DNA of 13,494 nt. It comes from Chloroflexota bacterium. GTDB lineage: Bacteria; Chloroflexota; Dehalococcoidia; Dehalococcoidales; RBG-16-60-22. A program made the translations under genes and the position numbers. This document shows, one piece after another, positions 12,816 to 13,494 of this stretch (positions are counted from its first letter, which is position 1; each line of letters starts with the position of its first letter). The notes below the pieces were generated by a model that did no database searches, was not told where the DNA came from, and saw nothing but the letters and a program-made list of their open reading frames with translations. Where the stretch lies: contig VGOH01000015.1 in the NCBI GenBank assembly GCA_016875955.1, positions 1-13,494 on the forward strand, written 5' to 3'.

Positions 12816-13397
12816 ATGGAGCTTAATAAAAAGATACGCGACGGCGTAATCAAAGCCCTTCCCGAAGCCAGACTGATAAATAACCGCGAAATCAGGGAGA
12901 AGGTTTACGATGCTTGGGCGGTGTCACTGGCCACCAGCGGATATAAAAAGATTGAAGATATACCGGCCTCGGGAAACCCCAGCACTCCAGAGATGAAAAC
13001 CGGTACCCAGGCAGACCACCTCAGGTCTGTGGCCCGTTTAGCGGCAGTTATGGCTAAAGACTTAGCCGATACTTTCCCGCAATTTAAAGTGGACATGGAT
13101 GAGGTAATCGCGGGCGGGCTCTGCCATGACCTGGGCAAGCCTTTTGAGTTTGACGCCGCCAATCAGGCGAGGTGGCAAGCTGACCCCAGCGTTACCGGCT
13201 GGCCGTCAATCCGGCATCCGGTATACGGCGTCCATATCGCGCTATCGGTAGGCTTGCCGGAAAAGATTGCCCATATCGCTGGTGCCCACTCAATGGAAGG
13301 GGAAAATGTCAGGCGAAGCCTCGTGGCCACAATCGTCCATTACGCCGATTACGCCTTCTGGAGAATACTGGAAACGGCCGGCGTTCTCAAGACTTAA
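12816..13397 (+). CDS. HD-domain metal-dependent phosphohydrolase
   Basis: A 193-residue protein with an HD superfamily domain. Likely metal ligands are H68 (in QADHLRSVARL), the H104-D105 doublet in GGLCHDLGKPFEF, H158 in IAGAHSMEG and D178 in HYADYA. H134 and H140 are further candidates. Such proteins remove phosphate or pyrophosphate groups from nucleotides or other phosphorylated compounds, but the substrate is not readable here. An N-terminal region of about 60 residues before the domain is basic, then Pro/Thr-rich. It shares a likely transcript with the nitrilase gene and a 40-base gap separates it from the epimerase-like gene. That context might suggest amine or amino-acid breakdown, but this is weak. 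Confidence 0.88.
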   Translation: MELNKKIRDGVIKALPEARLINNREIREKVYDAWAVSLATSGYKKIEDIPASGNPSTPEMKTGTQADHLRSVARLAAVMAKDLADTFPQFKVDMDEVIAGGLCHDLGKPFEFDAANQARWQADPSVTGWPSIRHPVYGVHIALSVGLPEKIAHIAGAHSMEGENVRRSLVATIVHYADYAFWRILETAGVLKT

Positions 13398-13437
13398 AAC
13401 AACCAAGTTTGAAAGGCTGGTAAATACTGAGATTGCC

Positions 13438-13494
13438 ATGAAGAAGATTTTGGTAACAGGGGCCTGCGGACAGGTCGGCTCCGAGCTCGTCCCA
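13438..13494 (+). CDS. NAD-dependent epimerase/dehydrogenase, 5' end only
   Basis: The first 19 codons of a gene cut off by the window edge. They encode a beta strand and a glycine-rich turn, MKKILVTGACGQVGSELVP. The G-x-x-G-x-x-G pattern is the NAD(P)-binding Rossmann signature of extended short-chain dehydrogenases. The exact run GQ(V/I)GSELVP resembles the start of SDR-type L-threonine 3-dehydrogenases and of UDP-sugar epimerases, and I favour the former slightly. The ATG lacks a good ribosome site. It lies 40 bases after the HD gene on the same strand and may belong to that operon. Confidence 0.75.
   Translation, partial: MKKILVTGACGQVGSELVP

Overview
The window is a compact, GC-rich bacterial chromosome segment. 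About a dozen and a half genes lie on both strands, with short gaps, Shine-Dalgarno sites and sigma70-type promoters. Gene content suggests an anaerobic, corrinoid-using bacterium: a corrinoid protein with a UroD/MtaA-type methyltransferase, CobO, MoaA/MoaC and an iron-dependent alcohol dehydrogenase. My impression is Chloroflexota, class Dehalococcoidia, probably a metagenome contig. That placement is inference, not a computed result.

Layout. Positions 1-254 carry no convincing gene but several inverted repeats. They end at the 3' half of a tRNA-Cys (about 255-302) that has no 5' half, which looks like the scar of an element integrated at a tRNA. From 311 to 3930 the minus strand carries an iron alcohol dehydrogenase, a corrinoid protein, a UroD/MtaA-like methyltransferase and a nitroreductase, with a probable internal promoter after the dehydrogenase. 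An 89-residue protein of unknown function (3980-4249) precedes them on the same strand. A noticeably AT-rich stretch (about 4250-5487) holds a NYN-domain nuclease gene with a near-consensus promoter and is probably acquired. tRNA-Leu(UAA) follows, with a PlsY-type acyltransferase gene 11 bases beyond it.

From 6273 to 10480 the plus strand carries cobO, then a GYD-domain gene, an RdgB-type nucleotide pyrophosphatase, moaA, moaC and dnaN. dnaN overlaps the convergent glgC (minus strand) by 26 bases. Upstream of glgC is a divergent promoter region, followed on the plus strand by a nitrilase-family amidohydrolase, an HD-domain phosphohydrolase and the first 19 codons of an NAD-binding epimerase/dehydrogenase that runs off the window.

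How the genes work together. The minus-strand cluster looks like part of a methyl-transfer system: a corrinoid carrier plus one methyltransferase, with an alcohol dehydrogenase and a flavin oxidoreductase beside it. cobO links to cobamide maturation. moaA and moaC carry out the first steps of molybdenum cofactor synthesis. dnaN, rdgB, plsY and tRNA-Leu are housekeeping. I found no CRISPR array, intact insertion sequence, toxin-antitoxin pair or recognisable multi-gene defence system. The least explained parts are the tRNA-Cys scar, the AT-rich NYN island and the methyltransferase's altered metal motif.
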